Source of the DNA: Pseudomonas marvdashtae
GTDB lineage: Bacteria; Pseudomonadota; Gammaproteobacteria; Pseudomonadales; Pseudomonadaceae
Assembly (NCBI RefSeq): GCF_014268655.2
Contig: NZ_JABWQX020000001.1
Span: 3,812,001-3,876,000, forward strand
Reading direction: 5' to 3'
DNA: 64,000 bases
Shown here: one piece after another, positions 45,819 to 53,987 of the stretch
Layout: each line of letters begins with the position of its first letter
Position numbering within the stretch: position 1 is the stretch's first letter
Notes under the pieces: model-generated
Told to the model about the DNA's origin: nothing
The model's input: the letters and a program-made list of their open reading frames with translations, nothing else
Databases searched by the model: none
Made by a program: the position numbers and the translations under genes

Positions 45819-47231
45819 TTAGGTGTCGGCCACGGCGGCTTCCAAGGCACGCCGAAAAATCTCCGCGACCCGGTCGATCTCCGCTGCGGTAATGATCAGC
45901 GGCGGCAGGAAACGCACCACGCCGCCCTGTCGACCACCCAACTCCAGGATCAGCCCACGCTTGAGGCATTCACGCTGCAGCCGTGGCGCCAGCCGTGCAT
46001 CCACCGGTGGATGGCCCAAGGCGTCCGATGTGCCGGCCGGGTCTACCAGCTCGACGCCGAGCATCAGCCCGCGACCACGAATGTCGCCCAATTGCGGGAA
46101 GTCCCTCTGCAGGATATGCAGGTGTTCGCTCAGGCGCTCGCCCATGGCGGCGGCATGGGCCGGCACGTTGTGTTCGACCAGGTAGCGCATGACCGCGCTA
46201 CCCGCCGCCATGGCCATCTGGTTGCCCCGGAAAGTCCCGGCGTGGGCGCCCGGCAGCCAGGTGTCGAGCCAGTCGCGATACACCACCACCGCTAGCGGCA
46301 GGCTGCCGCCGATGGCCTTGGACAGCACGACCACGTCCGGAATGATCCCGGCGTGCTCGAACGCAAACATCTTGCCGGTTCGGCCAAAGCCGCTCTGGAT
46401 CTCATCGACGATCAGCGCCACGCCGGCCCGCTCGGTGATCCGTCGCAACCCGCGCAGCCAATCAAGATCGGCGGGTATCACACCCCCTTCGCCCTGCACC
46501 ACCTCGACAATTACCGCTGCGGGCAACTGCACGCCAGCCTCGGGGTCGGTCAGCAGGTTTTCCAGGTAATGCAGATTGGCCTTGACGCCTTCAGCCCCCC
46601 CGAGCCCGAACGGACACCGATAATCGTAGGGAAACGGCATGAACTGCACGCCACTGCTGAGCAAGGCCCCCAACGGCTTTTTAGGGCCCAGGCTGCCCAT
46701 CAGGCTCAACGCGCCTTGGCTCATGCCGTGATAACCGCCCTGGAACGACAGCACGGTGCTTCGTCCCGTGGCGGTGCGCACCAACTTGAGGGCCGCTTCC
46801 ACCGCGTCTGTGCCCGTGGGGCCGCAAAACTGGATTTTCGCTTCGGCGGCGAGGGCCGCTGGCAACAGGCCGAACAGGTCCTGGACAAAGCGATCCTTGA
46901 CCGGCGTGGTCAGGTCCAGGGTATGCAGCGGCAGCTCATCGGCAAGCACCTGCTGGATCGCCTCGATCACTACCGGGTGATTGTGCCCAAGGGCCAGCGT
47001 GCCCGCGCCGGCCAGGCAATCGATGAAGGTGCGGCCCTCGACATCTTCAACGTACAGGCCCTTGGCGCGCTTGAGGGCCAAGGGGATCCGTCGTGGGTAA
47101 CTGCGGGCATTGGATTCCTGCCGGTTCTGGCGGGCCAGCAACGGCGATTCGTTGAATTGATAGAGCGTCTCGACCGGTGTGGGACTGACCCGGACAGGCA
47201 ATGCTTGGATAGGACTGTGAGCGACTGACAT
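45819..47231 (-). CDS. pvdH: L-2,4-diaminobutyrate:2-oxoglutarate aminotransferase PvdH
   Basis: PLP class III aminotransferase that makes L-2,4-diaminobutyrate from aspartate semialdehyde for the pyoverdine chromophore. It is 470 aa from ATG 47231 (MSVAHSPIQALPVRVSP). Motifs: GAGTLALGHNHPVV, the cofactor loop SFQGGYHGMSQGALS, DEIQSGFGRTGKMFA, and the PLP lysine in VVLSKAIGGSLP near 305. An upstream in-frame extension was excluded because a PvdS box sits within it. Confidence 0.93.
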   Translation of the reverse strand: MSVAHSPIQALPVRVSPTPVETLYQFNESPLLARQNRQESNARSYPRRIPLALKRAKGLYVEDVEGRTFIDCLAGAGTLALGHNHPVVIEAIQQVLADELPLHTLDLTTPVKDRFVQDLFGLLPAALAAEAKIQFCGPTGTDAVEAALKLVRTATGRSTVLSFQGGYHGMSQGALSLMGSLGPKKPLGALLSSGVQFMPFPYDYRCPFGLGGAEGVKANLHYLENLLTDPEAGVQLPAAVIVEVVQGEGGVIPADLDWLRGLRRITERAGVALIVDEIQSGFGRTGKMFAFEHAGIIPDVVVLSKAIGGSLPLAVVVYRDWLDTWLPGAHAGTFRGNQMAMAAGSAVMRYLVEHNVPAHAAAMGERLSEHLHILQRDFPQLGDIRGRGLMLGVELVDPAGTSDALGHPPVDARLAPRLQRECLKRGLILELGGRQGGVVRFLPPLIITAAEIDRVAEIFRRALEAAVADT

Positions 47232-47311
47232 TTTTCGACCCCGCGATGAGTAACCAAACGGCGCACCGGGCAGGTGCGCATTCGGGGCGCACGTGCAGGC
47301 TTCTGTTGGAA

Positions 47312-47335
47312 ACGCATCAGCGAGGCAAGGATTTA
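47312..47335 (-). promoter_or_regulatory. PvdS iron-starvation box of pvdH
   Basis: On the minus strand TAAAT (47335-47331), 16 bases, then CGT (47314-47312): an exact match to the PvdS recognition pattern TAAAT-N16-CGT. It lies about 80 bases before the pvdH ATG, just after the end of the sensor kinase gene. Points to iron-limited expression of pvdH and the mbtH-like gene. Confidence 0.85.
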
Positions 47336-47349
47336 CCCACAGGAACCCG

Positions 47350-48681
47350 TCACTGGACAGGCGACACTTGCACCGGCACGGTGAATTCAACTCGCAGCCC
47401 ATCCGGGCGGCTGTCGAAGTGCAAGCCACAGCCGCAACGCTGGACGATGGCCTGGACAATCGCCAGCCCCAACCCGCAGCCATTGCTCTGGCCGTTGCGC
47501 CAGAAGCGCTGGGTCAGGTGCTGGATATCGTCGGCGGCAATGCCGGGACCTTGGTCGCGCACCTGGAAACGCACACGTTGGCCGATCATCTCCAGGTTCA
47601 GCTCGACCTCGGTATCGCCCGGCGTATGGCGCAGGGCGTTTTCCAGCAGATTGCGCAACGCGGCGATGGCCAGTACCGCTGGCATCTGCACTGGCGCGTC
47701 GGACAGTTGCGGCGATCGATGCAGCCTGATCCGCTGGGGCGCGCCACCGGTCGCATCCTGGATGGCCAGCCGTGCGACCTGCTCGGCATTGCATTGCACG
47801 CCGTCATCGAACGACAGGCTGCCCTCGACCCGGGCCAGCAACAACAGTTGTTCGAGCGTGCGATGCAACCGGTCGGCGCCCTCCTCCGCTCGCGCCAGGG
47901 ACTGGTCGCGCGCGGCGCCCTCGGTCATGCGCGCCACTTGCAGGTGGGTCTTGATGGCCGTCAGCGGGCTGCGCAGTTCATGAGCGGCGTCGCCGGTCAG
48001 GCGGCGCTCGCGTTCGATGGTCTTGCCGATGCGCTGGAGCAACTGGTTCTGAGTTTCCAGCAAGGGACGCAGCTCGCTGGGCAGCGGATGAATCTGCAGC
48101 GGCTCCAGGGAGTCGGCGTTGCGCCGCATCAACGCATCACGCATGCGGTTGAGCGGCGCCAGACCCTGGCCAATGCCGAGCCACAACAGGCACAGGCAAC
48201 CGAGCAGCGCCACGCCGACCGGCACCGACGCCGCCAGCAACACCGACATGTTCAAGGCTTCGCGCTCGATCTGGCGGTCGGCGGTGGTAATGCGCAAATC
48301 ACCTCGGGCCAAGGTAAAACTTCGCCAAGGCGCGCCGTCGATCATCTGGTCATGAAAACCCATTTTCTCGGCTTCAAGAGGTTGCTCCGGGGTGCCGTGG
48401 CTGCGCGCCAGGATCTCCCCGCGCAAGGAGCTGACCTGGCAAGCCATGCCGCCCGGAATACTCAGCTGTTCGGCGCTGAAATGCGTGCCGTCACCCTTGG
48501 TCGGCAAGGGCGGCAGTTGCTCCAGCAACCCGGCGACCATCCGCGCCGAAGCCACCAGGCGCTGGTCGAGGGAGAACATCATCTGGTTGCGCAGGTCGCT
48601 GAGCATCCAGGCGGCGGCCAGGGCCCAGATCAGCGCGAAGGCCGCGCCAAGGGTCAGGCTCAGCCGCAGTCGCAAGCTCAT
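47350..48681 (-). CDS. dsbS: Sensor histidine kinase, probable DsbS-type
   Basis: Inner-membrane kinase of 443 aa. Two membrane helices (about 9-28 and 148-170) enclose a periplasmic domain of about 115 residues with a single cysteine, Cys81, in PGGMACQVSS. HAMP, then the phosphoacceptor DAAHELRSPL and the ATP-binding motifs NLLENALRH, DQGPGIAA and GCGLGLAIV follow. The divergent dsbD-tlpA-dsbG operon resembles the copper-responsive DsbRS system of P. aeruginosa, in which I recall a periplasmic cysteine sensing Cu(I). ATGA overlap with the regulator gene. Confidence 0.8.
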   Translation of the reverse strand: MSLRLRLSLTLGAAFALIWALAAAWMLSDLRNQMMFSLDQRLVASARMVAGLLEQLPPLPTKGDGTHFSAEQLSIPGGMACQVSSLRGEILARSHGTPEQPLEAEKMGFHDQMIDGAPWRSFTLARGDLRITTADRQIEREALNMSVLLAASVPVGVALLGCLCLLWLGIGQGLAPLNRMRDALMRRNADSLEPLQIHPLPSELRPLLETQNQLLQRIGKTIERERRLTGDAAHELRSPLTAIKTHLQVARMTEGAARDQSLARAEEGADRLHRTLEQLLLLARVEGSLSFDDGVQCNAEQVARLAIQDATGGAPQRIRLHRSPQLSDAPVQMPAVLAIAALRNLLENALRHTPGDTEVELNLEMIGQRVRFQVRDQGPGIAADDIQHLTQRFWRNGQSNGCGLGLAIVQAIVQRCGCGLHFDSRPDGLRVEFTVPVQVSPVQ

Positions 48682-49361
48682 CACTTGGAGGATTCCCCAC
48701 CATCGGCCGGCCCCAGCCGATAACCCAGGCCGCGCACCGTCTCGACAATCCCGTTGCCCAGCTTGCGCCGCAGATGATGGATATGCACGTTGAGGGCATT
48801 GCTTTCCAGTTCGTCGTTGAACCCGTAGACGCTGTCCTTGAGCTGCTCGGTGGACAACACCCGCCCGCGGCTGTGGAGCAGGGCCTGCAACAACGACTGC
48901 TCGCGGCGGGACAGGTCCACCGAATGACCGTCCAAAGTGGTTTCGCGGCTGCTGGGGTCATACGTCAGGCGGCCGTGCTCGATCAGGTTGACACTGCGCC
49001 CGGCCACGCGCCGCAACAAGGTGTGCAGGCGCGCCGCCAGCTCGCGCAAGTCGAACGGCTTGAGCAAGTAATCATCGGCTCCAGCCTGCAGGCCTTCGAC
49101 CCGGTCGGTCACCGAATCACGAGCGGTGAGGATCAGCACCGGAATCTCCAGGCCTTGCTGGCGCAACTGCCGGAGCAGCTTGAGGCCGTCCTCATCGGGC
49201 AGGCCAAGGTCGAGCACCATGACATCGAACTCAGCCACGCCGATCATCGCCCGCGCCGCCGCTGCCGTGGCGACGTGTTCGACCGTCAGCCCTTGGGCCG
49301 CAAGCCCAGCGACTATGCCGCTGGCGATCAACTCATCGTCTTCGCAGACCAGTACGCGCAT
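48681..49361 (-). CDS. dsbR: OmpR-family response regulator, probable DsbR-type
   Basis: 226 aa. The receiver domain has CEDDELIA, the phosphoacceptor Asp in VMVLDLGLPDEDG (near 51) and the conserved Lys in YLLKPFD. A C-terminal winged helix (LSRREQSLLQALLHSRGRVL) follows. It is divergent from dsbD across 176 bp that contain an 11-base-spaced direct repeat, a plausible binding site. Translationally coupled to the kinase. Confidence 0.85.
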   Translation of the reverse strand: MRVLVCEDDELIASGIVAGLAAQGLTVEHVATAAAARAMIGVAEFDVMVLDLGLPDEDGLKLLRQLRQQGLEIPVLILTARDSVTDRVEGLQAGADDYLLKPFDLRELAARLHTLLRRVAGRSVNLIEHGRLTYDPSSRETTLDGHSVDLSRREQSLLQALLHSRGRVLSTEQLKDSVYGFNDELESNALNVHIHHLRRKLGNGIVETVRGLGYRLGPADGGESSK

Positions 49362-49470
49362 GGGGAGCCCCGTTGAAAAAGGTACATTAGGCCGCCGGCC
49401 GATTAAGCCGACATTATGCGACGAGTACGCCCGATATGGGCGATCATTGCTGCAAACCGGTTGTCGACCA

Positions 49471-49490
49471 GGTTAATCGACGGTTAATCG
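49471..49490 (+). promoter_or_regulatory. Direct repeat upstream of dsbD, putative DsbR site
   Basis: GGTTAATCG occurs at 49471-49479 and again at 49482-49490, an 11-base period, that is, one helical turn. This is the usual arrangement for tandem binding by OmpR-type regulators. It ends 47 bases before the dsbD ATG. A related GATTAAGCC lies at 49401. Confidence 0.5.
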
Positions 49491-49537
49491 CCGGCCGCCA
49501 TTGTGCCTTCCACCTGCTTCGTTCTAAGGCTTTACCC

Positions 49538-51265
49538 ATGCGTCGATTGCTTTTGCTATGGCTGTTCCTGCTCTCAGGCCTGGCCCAGGCTGCCAATCCC
49601 TTCGAGACCAAACCCGACTTCCTGCCGGTGGAAAAGGCCTTCGTCTTTTCCTCGCAACGCCTGGATTCCGGTGAGACCCAGTTGTTCTGGCAGATCGCGG
49701 ACGGATACTACCTGTATCAGCAGCGGCTCAAATTCGACGGTTTGACCGAAGCGCAGAAGCCGAAGTTGCCGGAAGGCGAAGCTCACAGCGACGAGTTTTT
49801 CGGCGATCAGCAAGTGTATCGCCAGGCACTGGAGCTGAAGATTCCCGCCGGGGCCACCGGCAAGATCAAGGTCGGCTTCCAAGGCTGTGCCGACGCGGGC
49901 CTGTGCTATCCGCCCCAAACCCAAGTGGTCGACCTGGGTGGCGGCGCAGCAGTAGCGGCCAACGGCGAGGCGCAGGACCAGGCCTTGGCCAGCGGTCTGC
50001 AACAGCGCGCGTTGGGCTGGAGTCTGCTGGTGTTCTTCGGCCTGGGCCTGCTGCTGGCGTTCACCCCCTGCTCGCTGCCGATGCTGCCGATTCTGGCCGG
50101 GCTGGTGGTGGGCAGTGGCGCCGGGCCCCGGCGCGGTCTGGCCTTGGCCGGCAGCTACGTGATCAGCATGGCCTTGGTGTATGCCGCCATGGGCGTGCTC
50201 GCCGCGCTGTTGGGGGCCAACCTCCAGGCGCTGCTGCAGCAACCGTGGCTGCTGGGCAGTTTCGCGGCCATCTTCGTGTTGCTGGCGCTGCCCATGTTCG
50301 GTTTCTTCGAACTTCAACTGCCGGCCGCCCTGCGTGATCGCCTGGAGAACGCCGGCCGCCAGCGGCGCGGGGGTAGCCTGGTGGGTGCCGGCGTGCTCGG
50401 CGCACTGTCCGGCCTGTTGGTGGGCCCGTGCATGACCGCGCCGCTGGCCGGTGCGCTGCTGTACATCGCCCAGAGCGGCAACGCGCTGCACGGAGGCCTG
50501 ATCCTGTTCACCATGGGCGTCGGCATGGGCCTGCCGCTGTTGCTGCTGGTAACCGTGGGCAATCGCTTCCTGCCTAAGCCCGGCGCCTGGATGAACCTGC
50601 TCAAGGGTGTATTCGGCTTTTTGTTCCTCGGCACCGCGTTGCTGATGATTCGCCCGATCATCGATGGCTCGCTGTGGATCGGGCTGTGGGGCGCGCTGCT
50701 GGTGATCGCCGCCTATTGCGCCTGGCGCCAAACTCAAGGATTCGGTCGCGCCGCTTATCTGTGGGGCAGCGTGTCGCTGTTGTTCGGCCTGTGGGGCAGC
50801 CTGCTGGTGATCGGTGCAGCGGGCGGCAGCGACGACCTGTTCAGGCCCCTGCAGATCTACGGCGGGGGACAAGGCAACGCGACCCTCAGCGCCGACGATG
50901 CCTTTGTTACAGTCAGCGAGCCTGCCGCCCTGCAAAGGGAACTGGACGCTGCCAAGGCGCAGGGCCAGTGGGTGTTGCTGGATTACTACGCCGACTGGTG
51001 CGTGTCCTGCAAGATCATGGAAAAACAGGTGTTCGGCCGCGCCGAAGTGCTCGACGCCCTCAAGGACGTGCGGCTGCTGCGCCTGGATGTCACCGCCGAC
51101 AGCGCCGCCAGTCGTGAACTGCTAAGCCGCTACCAGGTGCCTGGGCCACCGAGCCTGCTGTGGATCGGCGCGGACGGCACGGAACGCCGCAGCCAACGGA
51201 TCACTGGCGAAATCGACGCCAAGGGTTTCCTGGAACGCTGGAACATGACCCGGAACGCGCCCTGA
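49538..51265 (+). CDS. dsbD: Thiol:disulfide interchange protein DsbD
   Basis: Moves electrons from cytoplasmic thioredoxin to periplasmic thiol proteins. It is 575 aa with all three parts: a signal peptide (MRRLLLLWLFLLSGLAQA) and periplasmic alpha domain with GCADAGLC (Cys near 116 and 121); a central eight-helix membrane domain with Cys in FTPCSLP (near 178) and GPCMTAP (near 297); and a thioredoxin-like gamma domain with DWCVSC near 486-490. All six redox cysteines are retained. The stop overlaps the next start (TGATG). Confidence 0.93.
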   Translation: MRRLLLLWLFLLSGLAQAANPFETKPDFLPVEKAFVFSSQRLDSGETQLFWQIADGYYLYQQRLKFDGLTEAQKPKLPEGEAHSDEFFGDQQVYRQALELKIPAGATGKIKVGFQGCADAGLCYPPQTQVVDLGGGAAVAANGEAQDQALASGLQQRALGWSLLVFFGLGLLLAFTPCSLPMLPILAGLVVGSGAGPRRGLALAGSYVISMALVYAAMGVLAALLGANLQALLQQPWLLGSFAAIFVLLALPMFGFFELQLPAALRDRLENAGRQRRGGSLVGAGVLGALSGLLVGPCMTAPLAGALLYIAQSGNALHGGLILFTMGVGMGLPLLLLVTVGNRFLPKPGAWMNLLKGVFGFLFLGTALLMIRPIIDGSLWIGLWGALLVIAAYCAWRQTQGFGRAAYLWGSVSLLFGLWGSLLVIGAAGGSDDLFRPLQIYGGGQGNATLSADDAFVTVSEPAALQRELDAAKAQGQWVLLDYYADWCVSCKIMEKQVFGRAEVLDALKDVRLLRLDVTADSAASRELLSRYQVPGPPSLLWIGADGTERRSQRITGEIDAKGFLERWNMTRNAP

Positions 51266-52134
51266 TGCTGACGTTAACCTTGGGCACCTTCGCCATCGCC
51301 CTTAACCATTTGCTGCTGATCAGCGCACTGGCCCTGGCGACCTTCGTCGGTTGGCGCGTGGCCAAGCGCGGTGGCGAGAACCCCGAGTCAGTGCTGTTCG
51401 GGCTGTTCCTGCTGGGGCTGCTTGCCGCAAGAATCGGCTTTGTCGCCGCCTACTGGAACCATTACCAGGACGATCCGTGGCAGATTGTCGATTTACGCGA
51501 CGGCGGTTTCCTGGCCTGGCCAGGCATCGTCGCACTGCTGATCGCTGCGTTGCTATGGGCACGTCGCCGACCGGGCCTGCGCCGCCCGCTGGGTTTCAGC
51601 GTCGGCAGCGGGCTGCTGTTCTGGCTGGTGGCAACAATGTCGTTGACGATTTATGAGCAAGGGACCCGCTTGCCGGAGATCGATCTGCGCAACGCCCAAG
51701 GCGAAACCGTGAACCTCGCCGACTACCAGGGCGGCCCCTTGGTGATCAATCTCTGGGCCACGTGGTGCCCACCCTGCCGGCGTGAAATGCCGGTACTGGA
51801 AGAAGCACAAAAGCAGCGCCCGGACCTGACCTTCCTGTTCGTCAATCAAGCCGAAAGCATGCAAAGCGTCAGCACCTACCTGGCCACCCAGGGCCTTAGC
51901 CTGACAAACGTGCTGTTCGATGGCAGCGGTCGTCTTGGTCAGGCTGTCGGCTCGATGGCATTACCGACAACCTTGTTCTACAGCGCCGACGGCCGCCTGC
52001 TGGGCAGTCATCTGGGCGAGTTGTCGGAGGCGAGCCTGGCCCGCGCACTGGAAAATTTCGAAACGCCTGGCTCGACCACGGCGGCCCACCCCGCGACAAG
52101 GACACTGCCATGCCCCGCCTCCACCACCTGCTGA
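51265..52134 (+). CDS. Membrane-anchored TlpA-like thioredoxin
   Basis: 289 aa. The N-terminal 135 residues hold about four membrane helices of a type resembling prolipoprotein diacylglyceryl transferase. A periplasmic TlpA/ResA-like domain with WATWCPPCRRE (active Cys near 168 and 171) follows. Probably receives electrons from DsbD and reduces DsbG or other periplasmic thiols. Overlaps dsbD by one base and dsbG by 25 bases, so the three are made together. Confidence 0.88.
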   Translation: MLTLTLGTFAIALNHLLLISALALATFVGWRVAKRGGENPESVLFGLFLLGLLAARIGFVAAYWNHYQDDPWQIVDLRDGGFLAWPGIVALLIAALLWARRRPGLRRPLGFSVGSGLLFWLVATMSLTIYEQGTRLPEIDLRNAQGETVNLADYQGGPLVINLWATWCPPCRREMPVLEEAQKQRPDLTFLFVNQAESMQSVSTYLATQGLSLTNVLFDGSGRLGQAVGSMALPTTLFYSADGRLLGSHLGELSEASLARALENFETPGSTTAAHPATRTLPCPASTTC

Positions 52135-52877
52135 CCCTGGCCTTTGCCGGCGCACTCTTGCAAACCCCGGTGCTTAACGCCGAAGAGTTGCCGGCGGCGA
52201 TCAAGAAGATCGAAGCCAAGGGCGCGAAAATCGTCGGCACCTTCGACGCACCGGATGGGCTGCGAGGTTACGCGGCGCAATACCAGAACCGTGGCATGGC
52301 CCTGTACCTGACGCCGGATGGTAAACACGTTCTGCTGGGCAACCTGTACGACGCCGAGGGCAAGGACCTGAGCGCCGAACCGCTGCAAAAACTGGTCTAT
52401 GCACCGATGGCCAAGGAAATCTGGGCAAAAATGGAAGCGAGCAATTGGATCGCCGACGGCAACAAGGACGCACCGCGCACTGTGTACCTGTTCAGCGACC
52501 CCAATTGCCCATACTGCAATATGTTCTGGGAACAGGCCCGACCGTGGGTCAAGGCCGGCAAGGTGCAGTTGCGCCACATCATGGTGGGCATCATCCGCGA
52601 AGACAGCCCAGGTAAATCCGCCGCGTTGCTGGCCGCCAAGGAACCGGAGAAAGCCCTGGCCGAGCATGAAACGGCCGGCAAGGGCAGCTCGCTCAAACCG
52701 CTCAAGGACATACCGCCGGCCATCCAGGCCAAGCTCGACGCCAACCTGCAACTGATGGAAGAACTGGAGCTGTCGGCCACCCCGGCGATTTTCTACCTCG
52801 ATGAGAAAGGCGAACTGCAACAACAGCAAGGCGCGCCATCGCCGGACAAGCTGGTGAAAATTCTCGGGCCGAAGTAA
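52110..52877 (+). CDS. dsbG: Periplasmic thiol:disulfide protein DsbG
   Basis: 255 aa with signal peptide MPRLHHLLTLAFAGALLQTP. The N-terminal dimerisation region is followed by a thioredoxin fold with FSDPNCPYCNMFW (CPYC near 133-136) and the cis-proline region ATPAIFYLDEKG. DsbG reduces sulfenylated or wrongly bonded cysteines and is kept reduced by DsbD. Its start lies inside the tlpA-like gene. Last gene of the operon, followed by a REPIN. Confidence 0.92.
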   Translation: MPRLHHLLTLAFAGALLQTPVLNAEELPAAIKKIEAKGAKIVGTFDAPDGLRGYAAQYQNRGMALYLTPDGKHVLLGNLYDAEGKDLSAEPLQKLVYAPMAKEIWAKMEASNWIADGNKDAPRTVYLFSDPNCPYCNMFWEQARPWVKAGKVQLRHIMVGIIREDSPGKSAALLAAKEPEKALAEHETAGKGSSLKPLKDIPPAIQAKLDANLQLMEELELSATPAIFYLDEKGELQQQQGAPSPDKLVKILGPK

Positions 52878-52912
52878 AGCCCAAAAAACCTGACGCGCCG
52901 CCGACTGCTTTC

Positions 52913-53042
52913 GTGGCGAGGGAGCTTGCTCCCGCTGGGTTGCGAAGCAGCCCCTGGCTGTCTTGCTGCGGTTCGTCAGGTTAAACGCATGCGCTTTTTT
53001 GGGGCTGCTGCGCAGCCCAGCGGGAGCAAGCTCCCTCGCCAC
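52913..53042. repeat. REPIN with 42-base inverted arms
   Basis: Arm GTGGCGAGGGAGCTTGCTCC at 52913-52954 recurs inverted at 53001-53042 with two mismatches; 46 bases separate them. It lies between convergent dsbG and the hydrolase gene. The single REP at 831-860 belongs to the same type. Confidence 0.88.
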
Positions 53043-53045
53043 AAG

Positions 53046-53858
53046 TCAGCGTTTTTGCTTCAAGAATTCCAGCAACACCTCGGTCACAAACTCCGGGTTC
53101 TCCAGATTCGAGATATGCCCCGCCTCCGGGACCAGCACATGCCGACAGCCAATCAGCTTGGCCATTTCCAACGCCTCGGCCGATGGCCGTGGCTTGTCCT
53201 GGTCGCCGCACATCACCAGCGTGCGCTCGGCGTCCAGTCCGGGCAGGCGCGGCAGGATATCGTCCCGCCCGAAAATGATCCGCCCCAGCGGTACGACACT
53301 GTTGCGCAGGCGATCGGCGGGTAGCGCAGCGAGCGAGGCGCGGAACTGTTGATAAAGCGCCGACTGCGGATCGATGCCTGGCCGGAAGAAGATCGGCACG
53401 ATGATATCCAGCAACGGTTCAGGAATGCCGCCGCTGGCCTCGATCTTGTCGAATAGCGAGAAGTAATACAGGCGCGTCGGTTCCGGCTCGACGCCGACGT
53501 AGGTGTCCATCAACACCAGCGATTGCACGCGTTCAGGCGCCGCCAACGCCAATCGCGCGCCCCACATCCCGCCCACCGACAGCCCCACCAGGCTGAAACA
53601 ACCGACGTCCAGATGATCCATCAACGCCAGCGCCTGGCGCGCCAGGTCGTCCAGGGAAGTCGTGCCCTCCGGCAAGCGCCCGGACTGGCCGTGCCCCCAC
53701 AGCTCAGGAACGATCACCCGACAGTGCTTCGACAGGGCGTCAATCTGCGGCGCCCACATGCTGCTGTCCCACAAATAGCTGCTGCCCAGCAGCACCACCG
53801 GCCCCCGGCCTTGGTCGAGGTAATGGAGCGGTTGTCCGTCAATCGTTGCAAAGGGCAT
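53046..53858 (-). CDS. Alpha/beta hydrolase
   Basis: 270 aa, no signal peptide. The nucleophile elbow is GLSVGG (Ser near 94), the acid lies in MCGDQDKPRP and the histidine in EAGHISNLE. It resembles 3-oxoadipate enol-lactonase-like hydrolases in length and motifs. It lies 129 bp downstream of the synthetase gene on the same strand and may be cotranscribed. It is not a type II thioesterase (no GHSxG), so it should not be called pvdG. Role in pyoverdine synthesis is unknown. Confidence 0.78.
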   Translation of the reverse strand: MPFATIDGQPLHYLDQGRGPVVLLGSSYLWDSSMWAPQIDALSKHCRVIVPELWGHGQSGRLPEGTTSLDDLARQALALMDHLDVGCFSLVGLSVGGMWGARLALAAPERVQSLVLMDTYVGVEPEPTRLYYFSLFDKIEASGGIPEPLLDIIVPIFFRPGIDPQSALYQQFRASLAALPADRLRNSVVPLGRIIFGRDDILPRLPGLDAERTLVMCGDQDKPRPSAEALEMAKLIGCRHVLVPEAGHISNLENPEFVTEVLLEFLKQKR

Positions 53859-53987
53859 CGGTGACCTCCTTTTGTTGAGTCAGGGAAAACCTTCGGGAGA
53901 CTGAGCTGCGACAAGCGAGGCGTCAACCACGGGGTTGCCCTGCTTGTGCAGCCAGCTCGCGATGGGGTCCTTATAGACGCCGCAAAA

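Noticed and set aside
47232-47483. 84-residue N-terminal extension of PvdH
   Set aside because: It contains the PvdS box and overlaps the end of the sensor kinase gene; its sequence is unlike aminotransferases.
53046-53858. Assignment of the hydrolase as the pyoverdine thioesterase PvdG
   Set aside because: The nucleophile elbow is GLSVGG and the overall pattern is that of lactonase-like hydrolases, not type II thioesterases.
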